From JBCDBH01 sp039184055 (GTDB lineage: Bacteria; Acidobacteriota; Thermoanaerobaculia; Multivoradales; J023), in NCBI GenBank assembly GCA_039184055.1, contig JBCDBH010000011.1:1-36979 (forward strand): DNA of 36,979 nt, written 5' to 3'. The notes beneath the pieces were generated by a model. It did not search any database. It worked only from the letters and a program-made list of their open reading frames with translations, and had not been told where the DNA came from. The translations under genes and the position numbers were made by a program. Shown here one piece after another: positions 23,637-32,125 of this stretch (positions within the stretch are counted from its first letter, which is position 1; each line of letters opens with the position of its first letter).

Positions 23637-26417
23637 TCAGTCGCCGAGCACGATGAATCCCGCCCATTCGTAAGGGTGACGACCGTCGGCATAGAGCTGC
23701 AGCTGGGCGAGACGGAGCGCCGTGGCGGCTTCGGCGCCCGCGAAGAGCTCGCTATAGACATGACGCATCAGCTCGGGCGTGGTGCGGTCGGAGATCGGCC
23801 ACAGACTCGCCAGCACCTTCCGAGCGCCGGCATGGAGCACACCCCGCGCCAGACCGCTCACCAGACCCTCGCCGGGAATCACCCGTCCGACACCGGTATT
23901 GCACCCGGCGAGCACGACGAGCTCGGCGGGGAGGTGAGCGTCGTAGAGCTCGTGGGCGAAGAGATCACCGTCGAGCGTTTGGCCCGTGGCGTCGAGCCGC
24001 GAGAAGGCGAGAAACGAGCGTGCCGGTTGTCGGCGATCGACGACGCCGTGGGTGGCGAAATGGAGATAGCGATGACCCGTGAGTCGACCGTCGAGCACGG
24101 CGCGCTTGGTGGCGTCGAAACCGGTGAGCACGACGACATCGGTACCCTCGGGGGCGAGCTCGAGCAGCGTCCGGGCCTCCTCCGCGGCCCCAGGGAGTCG
24201 ACGCAAATCGCTCGTGCCACGGAGCCGCTCGCCCGTGTCGTCATGTGGTGACGAGCCACCGAGTCGTTGATCACCATCGCTGTAGACCGGGTCGGCGATC
24301 ACCGCGAGCAGGCCCTGAGCCGGGGGATGCGGCGGACGGTCGCTGAGCTCGGCCCACGCCGAGGCGGACGGCACGTGGACGATCTCGTGGTCGGCGATCA
24401 GCGGCTCGCCATCGAGACCGGGAAGCACGGCGAAAGGCACCAGCTCGAGCGCGCCATCGGCGACGATCAAAAGCCGGGTCTTGGTCAGGAACGGAGCCAA
24501 TCCAGTAGGGATCACGGTGCGGGCGAGAGCGGCGAAGTCGTCGTGTCGCCACGCTTGTGCCTCACGGGTCGGGGCAGCGAGCCGGCCGCGGACCTGACTC
24601 GCCTCGTGCTCGATATGACGCCGCGCGGCGAGCTCGAACGAAGCGGTGGTGTCACGCGTCGCCGCCCACACATAGCTGCGTTCATCGCCGAGCCGGTAGG
24701 CGAGAAAGACGGTGTCGTCGTCGAGGCGATTTCGCACCTCCCGCAACGAGATCGCCGGACCCACCGGATCATCAGCCTGACGAAGCCGCGCCAGACGATC
24801 GCGGAGCGCGCGGGCCCGCGCCCGTTCGGCGCTCGCGAAGGCCGCGTTGCGGGCGCCCCGAGTCCATTGCAGATCGATCAAGAGCTCGAAAAGCTCATGG
24901 CTGTGACTGCCGTAGTCGAGCCGGTGCGCCTCGTCGAGCAACGCTTCGCGGGTCTCCTCGAAGATCGACGACACGCGTTCGACGAGCGCGAGTGGCTCTT
25001 CGTCACAGGTGCCGAGTCGACGGCACACGTGGGCCAGCCCGAGCAGCACGATGCCCTCACCCGCGCGGTCGCCAGCCGCGCGGTAGAGACGGGCGGCGAC
25101 ACGATAATCCTCGGTGGCCTGTTGTAGCTTGCCCACGCCACGTTCGAAATCACCGAGCCGACGCAGAATGGCGGCGCGGTGACGACAGGTTTCCTCGGCC
25201 AGGATCAAGCGCGCCTGCTCGGCGTGACGCCAGGCGTCGCCCGGGTCGACGAGGGCGAGCCGGGCGAGCGTATTGGCCTCGGCGCAACGCTGACCGAGCT
25301 TGCGCCGCACCGTGAGGGCCTCGAGGTAGGCGTCACGGGCGCGGTCGGCATGTCCTTCGGTGCGCTCGGCGGCCCCGAGCTGGTTGAGCGTGTAGGCCAG
25401 CCAGGCGTCGTCACCGATTTCGCGGTAGAGCTTGAGCGCCCGTCGGAAGGCGTCGATCGCCAGATCGGTACGACCGAGATTCGACCGATAGAGCACGCCG
25501 ATATCGTGGCTGACGTGGGCGCGATCGATCGCTACGCGAAACAGCCGACGGGCCGCGAGGTAGTGCTCGAGCGCCGCTTGGATCTCGCCCTGTTGCCGAT
25601 ACGCCTTGCCGAGATGGAGATGAGCATTGGCGCGACTCCGCTGATGATCGAGCCGCTCGGCGAGCGTGATGGCGGCGCGGAGTGGCTCGACCGCCGCGCT
25701 CGGCGCGCCCCGGGTGATCTCGAGATAGCCGCTGTATTCGAGCGCTACCTTGCGCCACACGCTCGCCGATGGCGCGACGCGTAGAGCTTTGCGGGTGGCG
25801 TCGAGCGCCTCGTCGATCCGGTCGAGAAAGAAGCCGGTCACATAAGCGTGCATCAGCCGTGCTTCAGCTTCGAGCGTCGCTTCGCCAACGGCTGCGGCCC
25901 AAGTCGCGATCTCGGCATAGGCCACGACGGCGGCTTCGAGCTCGTCACGTCGTCGCAGGTCGTTGGCGTGCTGGAGCGCTCGAACCCTATCGACATAGCG
26001 TCGGTCCGCTCGGGTGGCTTGGCGATGGTCGAGCTCACCGACCCGCGCGCGACCCGGTGCCCCCGACGTTTCGAGAGATTCGAGCTCGATCGAGTAGGTC
26101 CCTGGCTTGCTGGCCACGGTCGCGACCAGCTCGGGGCCGTCGTCATCGATCGGTCGATCGGAGACGGCCAGCACGGTGCCGTTGGGAGCACGCAGGCGAA
26201 CCTTGATGTCGACCCGGCGCTGCTCGATCACTACGCGAAGGAAATCACCCGTTTCGAGTCGCCGTGACAGAAGAGCCGTCGAGCCGGGTGAGAGCGTCAG
26301 CTCGTGGCCGATGACGAGCCGATCAGATGTGGGATCGGCCGCTTCGATCTGGCACGTACTCGGAACGACAAGAATCAAGACGAAAAGAACGAGCGCCACA
26401 TGGCAGCGGCCGCTCAT
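23637..26417 (-). CDS. Exported TPR-CHAT protein (caspase-like protease)
   Basis: The protein has 926 residues. It begins with a signal peptide (hydrophobic VALVLFVLILVVPSTC, likely cut near IEA-AD). A beta domain is followed by TPR repeats over about 150-480 (for example AHLHLGKAYRQQGEIQAALE). The C-terminal CHAT domain covers about 620-926. The catalytic dyad is present: His790 in HFATHGVVD and Cys839 in LAGCNTGVG. The conserved ASLWPISD and PYEWAGFIVLGD blocks follow. CHAT proteins are caspase/separase-clan cysteine proteases often switched on by partners bound to the TPRs. ATG 26417 overlaps the anti-sigma-like gene's stop (ATGA). The neighbours suggest it cuts either the membrane regulator or the subtilisin encoded downstream; this is inference. 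Confidence 0.93.
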   Translation of the reverse strand: MSGRCHVALVLFVLILVVPSTCQIEAADPTSDRLVIGHELTLSPGSTALLSRRLETGDFLRVVIEQRRVDIKVRLRAPNGTVLAVSDRPIDDDGPELVATVASKPGTYSIELESLETSGAPGRARVGELDHRQATRADRRYVDRVRALQHANDLRRRDELEAAVVAYAEIATWAAAVGEATLEAEARLMHAYVTGFFLDRIDEALDATRKALRVAPSASVWRKVALEYSGYLEITRGAPSAAVEPLRAAITLAERLDHQRSRANAHLHLGKAYRQQGEIQAALEHYLAARRLFRVAIDRAHVSHDIGVLYRSNLGRTDLAIDAFRRALKLYREIGDDAWLAYTLNQLGAAERTEGHADRARDAYLEALTVRRKLGQRCAEANTLARLALVDPGDAWRHAEQARLILAEETCRHRAAILRRLGDFERGVGKLQQATEDYRVAARLYRAAGDRAGEGIVLLGLAHVCRRLGTCDEEPLALVERVSSIFEETREALLDEAHRLDYGSHSHELFELLIDLQWTRGARNAAFASAERARARALRDRLARLRQADDPVGPAISLREVRNRLDDDTVFLAYRLGDERSYVWAATRDTTASFELAARRHIEHEASQVRGRLAAPTREAQAWRHDDFAALARTVIPTGLAPFLTKTRLLIVADGALELVPFAVLPGLDGEPLIADHEIVHVPSASAWAELSDRPPHPPAQGLLAVIADPVYSDGDQRLGGSSPHDDTGERLRGTSDLRRLPGAAEEARTLLELAPEGTDVVVLTGFDATKRAVLDGRLTGHRYLHFATHGVVDRRQPARSFLAFSRLDATGQTLDGDLFAHELYDAHLPAELVVLAGCNTGVGRVIPGEGLVSGLARGVLHAGARKVLASLWPISDRTTPELMRHVYSELFAGAEAATALRLAQLQLYADGRHPYEWAGFIVLGD

Positions 26418-27148
26418 GGGGTCGCCAGCAGTTCGAAGACGAGCTCATCGGTCGTCTCGCCACAGGCGTCGAGGGTCAGCACGTGACGTCCCGGTACGGC
26501 GTCGGGGACCAGGAGATCCAGGCGGCCGAACTCGTTCGGTGGCGCACCGAAGATCGACGTCGCTCGGCCCGCGCCGTCACGGATCTCGACGTCATAGACC
26601 TCGCACCCCGAGGGCAGAGGGTTCGCCGGGTAGACCGAGATCACCAGCGGTGCTCCGACGACCATCGCAAAAGGCTTACCCGCCGCGCGGGCATCGGCGT
26701 CGAGGGTGAGCGTCCGCGGCAGGGCGACCGGTTGTAGGCCGTCGCCACGGAGCATCAGATTCCACCACGCCAGCCCGCACGTGGTGAGGAAGAAGATCGC
26801 CGCCGCGGCCATCCAGCCTCGAGACTGAGCCGATAGCGACGCTGAATTACCACGACGACGTTCGAAGTCTTGCCAGGCTCTCGTGGTCTCGAGATCGGTG
26901 ACGTCCGTTTCCGCCGGCGGCGTCGCGGTGACGAACGCTTCGAGCTCGAGCACCCGACTGGCGAGCGCCGGGTCGTTCACGATCCGTGCACGCAGGCGCT
27001 CGGCTTCGTCGTCGTCGAGCCGGTCGCTCAGATAGTCGACCAGGATTGCATCGTCCACGTTCGTAGCGTCGCTGGCGTCGCTGGTTTCGCTAGTCCCGCT
27101 TGTTTCGCTAGCAAGAAGCTCGGCGAGGATCCGTCGGTCGTCATTCAT
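26414..27148 (-). CDS. Membrane anti-sigma-like regulator with extracytoplasmic sensor domain
   Basis: The protein has 244 residues. The cytoplasmic part (1-110) has a low-complexity Ser/Thr/Asp linker and then VDYLSDRLDDDEAERLRARI, which resembles the helical anti-sigma domain of zf-HC2 proteins but lacks the zinc-binding His-Cys-Cys residues. One membrane helix lies at about 111-133 (GWMAAAAIFFLTTCGLAWW). The outer part is a beta-sandwich-like domain with two cysteines (SGCEVYDVEIRD and LTLDACGE) that could form a disulfide. ATG 27148 is best because GAGGAG lies about six bases upstream; ATG 27154 sits directly against it. It follows the sigma gene by ten bases. Assignment as anti-sigma rests on context and helical pattern. 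Confidence 0.65.
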   Translation of the reverse strand: MNDDRRILAELLASETSGTSETSDASDATNVDDAILVDYLSDRLDDDEAERLRARIVNDPALASRVLELEAFVTATPPAETDVTDLETTRAWQDFERRRGNSASLSAQSRGWMAAAAIFFLTTCGLAWWNLMLRGDGLQPVALPRTLTLDADARAAGKPFAMVVGAPLVISVYPANPLPSGCEVYDVEIRDGAGRATSIFGAPPNEFGRLDLLVPDAVPGRHVLTLDACGETTDELVFELLATP

Positions 27149-27158
27149 ACCCATCTCC

Positions 27159-27782
27159 TCATGGCGGATCACCGAGCGGCCCGAGGTCGATATCGTCGAG
27201 CTCGTCACGGAGCGTCTTGCGCGCCGCGCCGAGATGTCGCTTCACCGTCTCGGTGGCGATACGCAGCAGCACACCGATCTCACGATAGGTGTGACCGCGC
27301 AGGTGAAGCTCCAGACACTGTCGCTGTCGGGGTGGCAATCGCGCCACCACCGCGCCGAGAATCTCGCGCCGCTGTCGGTCGTAGGCCGCGCGGCCCTGGG
27401 TCGCCGGCTCGGCGGGGGGGCGTGGCGCCCGACTGAGCGGATCGCCGTCGTCGTGTCCGCCGTGCTCGTCGTACGGCGTCTCGATCGCGCGCCGCTTCGC
27501 CGTTCGTCGACGTTCACGGACTTTGCGCTCGATACTCTCGGCGATCGTGAACACCCAGGCTCCGAACGATCCGCGATGCTCATAGCCGTCCAGATAACGA
27601 TAAACCTGGAGAAACGTATCTTGGGTCAGCTCCTCGGCTTCGGCGCCCGAGAAACCACGTCGCGAAAAGAGATGCCGGACAGCGCGGTAATAGGTTTCGT
27701 AGAGCAAACGAAACCCAGCTTCGCGGTCTTCGTTCGCCTGAATCTGACGTACAGCTTGCGCAATGGCTGGATGATCGGCCAA
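27159..27782 (-). CDS. ECF-family RNA polymerase sigma factor (TTG start)
   Basis: The protein has 207 residues. Region 2 is LYETYYRAVRHLFSRRGFSG followed by AEELTQDTFLQVYRYLDGY and FGAWVFTIAESIERKVRERR. A linker rich in Pro, Asp and His separates region 4, RLPPRQRQCLELHLRGHTYR and REIGVLLRIATETVKRHL, which carries the helix-turn-helix. It is unlike the two kinase-linked sigma factors in the window. No in-frame ATG exists near the N-terminus; TTG 27782 is preceded by GGAG at five bases. TATACT lies at 27818-27823 upstream, possibly a -10 box. It is the first gene of the sigma, anti-sigma-like, CHAT and subtilisin operon. Confidence 0.9.
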   Translation of the reverse strand: MADHPAIAQAVRQIQANEDREAGFRLLYETYYRAVRHLFSRRGFSGAEAEELTQDTFLQVYRYLDGYEHRGSFGAWVFTIAESIERKVRERRRTAKRRAIETPYDEHGGHDDGDPLSRAPRPPAEPATQGRAAYDRQRREILGAVVARLPPRQRQCLELHLRGHTYREIGVLLRIATETVKRHLGAARKTLRDELDDIDLGPLGDPP

Positions 27783-27849
27783 CTCGACTCCGCTCGTATT
27801 TTTCGCTATCTGGAGTCAGTATACATGGCCCTCGACCGGCGATTTCAGG

Positions 27850-28887
27850 TCAGGATCGGGCTCGCCAGTAAAGATGTACCAAGCGTGCCCACCACCCTCC
27901 ACGCGCCAACAGACGTCGCGCGATCGCTTTCAAGGCGGGCGTATCGATCGCCGCATCCGAGAGATACACCCCGAGCAGACCTGCCACCCGGAGCTCGTGG
28001 GCATAGGCGTGGGGGAGGTCGTGCGCGTGGCGTCGCGCCAGATCGACGAACGCACCGAGACGCTCGATCGCCCGCGTCGTGTTCGTATAACAAGAAATGA
28101 AATTGAGCTCGCCGGCGGCTTCGTCATCGGCCTGATCGATCAGATAGTCGAGCAAAATATGGAGACCGGTGATCGCCGGAAAATAAGCGTTCTTCAAACC
28201 CTCCGCCGTGTCCGTCTTCAGTGTCGGATCGGTTGCCGCTTCGAACAGCGCATAGACCCCGATCGTCGACGCGCTCGCCGCCGCCAGCTCCCACCAGGTC
28301 ATCTCGGGATAGTCCGGGAGCAGCTCCTCGAGCCAACCCTCGAGCGCCGTCACGCGTTGGTCGGCTTCGATGTGCTTGTGCACCTGAAGCTCGGTGTAAT
28401 GCCCCACCAGCTCGACGATCGCGGGCTGCGCGGCGGCAAACCCCGGGAGCTCGGTGACATGACGACGACACGCCTCGACCAGGGCGACCAGATAGCCCCC
28501 GTCGTCACGGGGTTGCGCCGTGTAATAGTCGGCGAGCGGCGTCCCGGGCGACACCGCGTCGTGCATCGCCCGATGAAGCGCGCGAAAATCCGCCGCGCCA
28601 CTCGTCGAGCCGACATCACACAGATCATCCAGATAATCACTGATCGTCTGAAACGCCACGATCAGCGGCACCAGCGTCTCGCGCCGATCGAGCGCCATCG
28701 CCGCGTACGCGCCCCCCGCGTCGCAATGCACCCGCTTGCGATCCAACGTCACCACCGCCTGCCTCCGCAACCCGGGCTCCGGAATCGCCCGGGCGCGCTC
28801 GTGCCACCCGACGAGCGCCCGGTCGACGAGGGGCAAGACGATGCGTTGGTGACGGTAGAGCAGACGGAGCTTCTGGAAGGCCTTCAT
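27850..28887 (-). CDS. DUF2600-family terpene synthase (tetraprenyl-beta-curcumene synthase-like)
   Basis: The protein has 345 all-helical residues. The acidic metal-binding motif is QTISDYLDDLCD (Asp84, Asp87, Asp88, Asp91), which matches the DYLDxxxD signature of the YtpB/DUF2600 family. GLHILLDYLIDQADDEAAGE near the middle and NFISCYTN are further family landmarks. The Bacillus enzyme cyclises tetraprenyl diphosphate to tetraprenyl-beta-curcumene, a C35 terpene; prenyl length and product here are unknown. ATG 28887 is chosen because the protein-like sequence begins there; the frame stays open to ATG 29034 through A/T-rich sequence with no family resemblance. No prenyltransferase or second cyclase is adjacent, and it is separated from the sigma operon by 67 bases. 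Confidence 0.83.
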   Translation of the reverse strand: MKAFQKLRLLYRHQRIVLPLVDRALVGWHERARAIPEPGLRRQAVVTLDRKRVHCDAGGAYAAMALDRRETLVPLIVAFQTISDYLDDLCDVGSTSGAADFRALHRAMHDAVSPGTPLADYYTAQPRDDGGYLVALVEACRRHVTELPGFAAAQPAIVELVGHYTELQVHKHIEADQRVTALEGWLEELLPDYPEMTWWELAAASASTIGVYALFEAATDPTLKTDTAEGLKNAYFPAITGLHILLDYLIDQADDEAAGELNFISCYTNTTRAIERLGAFVDLARRHAHDLPHAYAHELRVAGLLGVYLSDAAIDTPALKAIARRLLARGGWWARLVHLYWRARS

Positions 28888-29015
28888 CGGGCGTGAAGGT
28901 ATCAGGTGATGGTGAATGCGGTTCGGGAAGGTTTCCGAAGCGATCGTGCTCCCGATTCGGTTGCTCAGCAAAGCTTTCGGACGCGGTTTTTCTCCAAAAA
29001 TCTGAAGATGATCGC

Positions 29016-29039
29016 TTTGGATCGTGATTTTCATCCAAA
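29016..29039. promoter_or_regulatory. Inverted repeat TTTGGAT-N10-ATCCAAA
   Basis: Perfect 7-base arms at 29016-29022 and 29033-29039 are separated by ten bases. The spacing puts the arms about 1.5 helical turns apart. It overlaps one copy of the ATCGTG motif and one copy of the 14-base direct repeat. Confidence 0.35.
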
Positions 29040-29120
29040 AATTTGAAAAAGAAGGCTTCCTGAAAAATCTGGATCGTGCATGCTACGAAACAAAGGCTTC
29101 TTCAAGCGTATATAAGGATT

Positions 29121-29139
29121 AATCGTGTATTGCACGATT
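29121..29139. promoter_or_regulatory. Operator-like palindrome AATCGTG-N5-CACGATT
   Basis: Perfect 7-base arms lie at 29121-29127 and 29133-29139, about 200 bases before the outer-membrane barrel gene. The shape is typical of a dimeric repressor site. A related but shorter pair, CCACGA-N2-TCGTGG, lies at 29249-29262. Confidence 0.45.
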
Positions 29140-29340
29140 TAGTGGGCTCGCGTAGGCTCTTTATCTCGTCGTCAGATGACATCCGCGACGTCCTGGTCAT
29201 CGAAAGGAATCAATACAAGTTGTTGATCCAGCTAGCGGTGAACCGATCCCACGATCTCGTGGCAAGAACATCGAGGGCCGAGCGCAGTGTCTTCTTTATG
29301 TTATTCGTCGCAGTTTCGTATTCCGCTCCGATTCTGCCCC

Positions 29341-30765
29341 ATGCGAATCCTACCCACCCTGCTTGGGTTCGGGATGGTGCTCGTGGCCTGTACGGCTCTG
29401 GCGCAAGACCGTGATCCGATGCTTGTGCACCAGGGTGATCGGTTCGAGATTCGGGCGCATGTCCAAGCCGGCCTCAATCTCGTGGGTGAGCAGAACCTAT
29501 TCTGGAATCTCGCTGATGCCACCGCACCGGATGCCGGTTTCGACTCCGACGCCGGCTGGCTCGAGAGCTACCTCAAGCCAGGTTTGAGCTTTGCTCGGAC
29601 GCTGAAGGGGGGAGACGTTTTCTACGGCAAGGTCTCGGGCGTAGTTTCCGGCACGCTCGGCACGGACGCCTATGACGCGAGCGATACCGGGCGAGTCACG
29701 GTGGAGGAGGTGTATCTCGGTTTCAAGACCACCGGTGACGTTTCATTCGATGTTTCGGCGGGTGCGCGCGAGCTGAAATTGGGCACCGGGATGCTGATCG
29801 CCAACGGAGCGTCGAGCGGTTTCGAACGGGGCGCGTTGAAATTCGGTCCGCGCAAGGCATGGGAACGAGCGGTGATCGCACGCGTGTCGAGCGACGGTCT
29901 CACCGGAACGCTTTTCTTTGTCGATCCCAACGAGCTCGTGTCGAACAACACCAAGAACGAACTCGCTGGCGCCGACCTACGTTACGACCACCCCGATGGC
30001 GGCTTTCTCGGTTTGACGTATCTCGAGGTGCTGAGCTCTGGCTCGCCTTATCCACAGGCCGCGCCGGGAGGCGTCGGGGCACCGGCCATCCTCGAGGATG
30101 CGCGTGAAGGGCTGCATGCGCTGAGTCTTTATGCTCGCACCAGACCCTTCGACGGGCAGCTACGCAACGCCTTCTTCGCGATCGACCTCGCGTACCAGTG
30201 GCACGACGACATCGAGCTCGAAGCCTGGGCCGGTCGTATCCAGGCGGGCTACACCTTTACCGCTCGGCCCTGGTCGCCCCAGCTGACCTACTCGTATCAG
30301 ACCTTCTCCGGTGACGATCCCGACACGCCCGAGCTCGAGCGTTTCGATCCGCTCTTTTACGAAGGCTCGCCGAGCGCGTGGTCCACGGGTTCGAAATCGT
30401 CGATGGTCTTCATCAACTCGAATGTTCGAGCGCACGGCTTGGCGCTCCGTCTCCAGCCCAGCGCCCAAGATACCGTCACGCTGCGCTACGCGCATATCCG
30501 TGTCGACGAGCTGCGTAGCCCGATCCAATTCGGTCAGGCGACCCGTGTCGACTTCGGCGACGGCGTACCCACGGTCATTTCGGGTGTGACCCAAGCTCAT
30601 CTCGCCGATGACGTCTTCATCGAATACAGCCGCATCATCAACCGCAACACATACCTCACGGCCGGTTTCAGCGTGTCCTTCCCGGGAGAGGGGATCGAGA
30701 GCACGGTCGTGGGAGACATGCCTGATTGGACTGGAGGGTTTCTCAATGTCGTCGTCAACTTCTAG
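29341..30765 (+). CDS. Outer-membrane beta-barrel protein, alginate-export-like
   Basis: The protein has 474 residues with a signal peptide (MRILPTLLGFGMVLVACTALA, cut before QDRD). The rest is a run of amphipathic strands ending in VVVNF, the terminal aromatic expected for outer-membrane insertion. Blocks such as VEEVYLGFKT, LKLGTGMLIANGASSGFERG, AGADLRYDHPDGGFLGLTYL and WSPQLTYSYQTFSGDDPDTP resemble the AlgE/alginate_exp (PF13372) type of 18-strand porin. It probably lets a small anionic or polymeric compound cross the outer membrane. ATG 29341 is chosen because the signal peptide starts there; the frame opens at 29287. Its last 20 bases overlap the serine hydrolase gene, so the two likely work together. 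Confidence 0.8.
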   Translation: MRILPTLLGFGMVLVACTALAQDRDPMLVHQGDRFEIRAHVQAGLNLVGEQNLFWNLADATAPDAGFDSDAGWLESYLKPGLSFARTLKGGDVFYGKVSGVVSGTLGTDAYDASDTGRVTVEEVYLGFKTTGDVSFDVSAGARELKLGTGMLIANGASSGFERGALKFGPRKAWERAVIARVSSDGLTGTLFFVDPNELVSNNTKNELAGADLRYDHPDGGFLGLTYLEVLSSGSPYPQAAPGGVGAPAILEDAREGLHALSLYARTRPFDGQLRNAFFAIDLAYQWHDDIELEAWAGRIQAGYTFTARPWSPQLTYSYQTFSGDDPDTPELERFDPLFYEGSPSAWSTGSKSSMVFINSNVRAHGLALRLQPSAQDTVTLRYAHIRVDELRSPIQFGQATRVDFGDGVPTVISGVTQAHLADDVFIEYSRIINRNTYLTAGFSVSFPGEGIESTVVGDMPDWTGGFLNVVVNF

Positions 30766-32083
30766 CGTCTTTGTGATCGGCGCCGTGCTCATCGTCTTGG
30801 CGCTCGGCACGGTCGTATCCACCCAGGCGGAATCCGCGCCCGAGCCGCTCACCGCCGCGCAGTCGGACCCGGGGCGACTCGGTTGGATGGAAGGCTTTCC
30901 ACCGTCGCCCGCCAAGCTGATCATGCAGCCCGATTCGAATTACTTCAGCTTTCCCAAGCTGCGGTGGACGGTGTGCCATCTCCGTGAGCTGCTGCCGACC
31001 GAACAGGTCAGCCGAGGGATCGGCGCGCCCGTGCCCTTGCCGCGCGCGCTCGACGACGCGGCGATCGACGCGGTGACGTTCACCCCGATGGGAAGCGATA
31101 CGCCGATGACCTTCGAGGCGTCGCTCGCCGCCAATTACACCGATGGCATGCTGATCCTGCATCGCGGGACGATCGTCTACGAGCGCTATTTCGGCTGTCT
31201 CGACGAATCAGGCAAGCACGGTGCGATGTCGATGACCAAGTCGCTCACCGGGCTCTTGGCCGAAATCCTGGTTGCCGAAGGGGCGTTGGACGACACCGCG
31301 CTCGTGTCGTCGATCGTTCCCGAGCTCGCTCAGAGCGCGTTTGGCAACGCCACGGTGCGGCAGGTGATGGACATGACCACCGGGCTGGCCTATAGCGAGG
31401 ACTATTCCAATCCCAAGGCCGACATCTGGATCTACTCGGCGGCCGCCAGCCCCCTACCCAAGCCCGCGGGTTACGACGGTCCGGACGGCTATTTCGACTA
31501 TTTGCAGACCGTTCGTCCCGAGGGCGCGCACGGTGAGGCCTTCGGCTACAAGACCATCAACACCGATGCGCTCGGCTGGATTCTCTCGCGGGTCAGCGGC
31601 CAAGAGGTCACCGAGCTGCTCTCCGACCGGATTTGGCGCCGCATGGGCGCCGAGCAAGACGCCTACATGACCGTCGACGCCAAAGGCACGCCTTTCGCCG
31701 GTGGCGGTTTGAGCGCCGGTCTGCGTGATCTGGGTCGTATCGGGCTCTTGATGCTCGATGGCGGCGTGATCCACGGCGAGCGACTCTTCCCGGCCGAGGT
31801 GGTCGAACGGATCCGCGCCGGAGGCAGCCCGGAGGCCTTCGCCAAGGCCGGCTACACCACCCTCGAAGGCGGCAGCTACCGCGGCATGTGGTGGCTCTTC
31901 CACAACGACCACGGCGCCTTCGCGGCACGTGGGGTCTACGGCCAAACCATCTATGTCGACCCGAAGGCCGAGATGGTGCTCGTTCGCTTTGCTTCGTTCC
32001 CGACGGCCAAGAACGCCGTCATCGATCCCACTTCCTTACCGGCCTATCAGGCGGTCGCGGAATACCTTTTGGCGAAGCCGTGA
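30746..32083 (+). CDS. Exported serine hydrolase, beta-lactamase-related (6-aminohexanoate-dimer-hydrolase-like)
   Basis: The protein has 445 residues with an N-terminal hydrophobic segment (VFVIGAVLIVLALGTVV). The catalytic SxxK is AMSMTKSLTGLLAE with Ser162 and Lys165. TTGLAYSEDY, GYKTINTDALGWILSRVSG and GGGLSAGLRDLGRIGLLMLD follow the order found in NylB-like and carboxylesterase VIII members of PF00144. It may cut an ester or amide oligomer in the periplasm. GGAGGG lies eight bases before ATG 30746, inside the barrel gene, which gives a clear start and tight coupling. It is unlike the other serine hydrolase at 10512 beyond the fold. The gene is convergent with the TPR gene. Confidence 0.85.
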   Translation: MSSSTSSVFVIGAVLIVLALGTVVSTQAESAPEPLTAAQSDPGRLGWMEGFPPSPAKLIMQPDSNYFSFPKLRWTVCHLRELLPTEQVSRGIGAPVPLPRALDDAAIDAVTFTPMGSDTPMTFEASLAANYTDGMLILHRGTIVYERYFGCLDESGKHGAMSMTKSLTGLLAEILVAEGALDDTALVSSIVPELAQSAFGNATVRQVMDMTTGLAYSEDYSNPKADIWIYSAAASPLPKPAGYDGPDGYFDYLQTVRPEGAHGEAFGYKTINTDALGWILSRVSGQEVTELLSDRIWRRMGAEQDAYMTVDAKGTPFAGGGLSAGLRDLGRIGLLMLDGGVIHGERLFPAEVVERIRAGGSPEAFAKAGYTTLEGGSYRGMWWLFHNDHGAFAARGVYGQTIYVDPKAEMVLVRFASFPTAKNAVIDPTSLPAYQAVAEYLLAKP

Positions 32084-32125
32084 CGGATCGCTGATTCCAG
32101 CCCTCGTGCCACGCGTAGTCGGGCT

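Larger units (their letters stand above)
28888..29340. other. A/T-rich divergent intergenic region with repeated motifs
   Basis: These 453 bases are clearly richer in A/T than the rest. They hold two copies of TCCAAAAATYTGAA (28993-29006 and 29034-29047). ATCGTG occurs at 28943, 29021, 29073 and 29122, and its complement at 29133. There are also several inverted repeats. I see no convincing gene here. The region separates the terpene synthase and outer-membrane barrel genes and probably carries both promoters with several regulator sites. Confidence 0.5.

Noticed and set aside
23637..26417. Reading the CHAT gene as part of a type III-E CRISPR or gasdermin defence locus
   Set aside because: No Cas gene, CRISPR array or gasdermin-like gene is nearby, and the protein has a signal peptide.
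29076..29414. Plus-strand frame of 112 codons in the A/T-rich intergenic block
   Set aside because: It lacks a good ribosome binding site, changes to a frame-shifted reading of the barrel's signal peptide region, and resembles no family.
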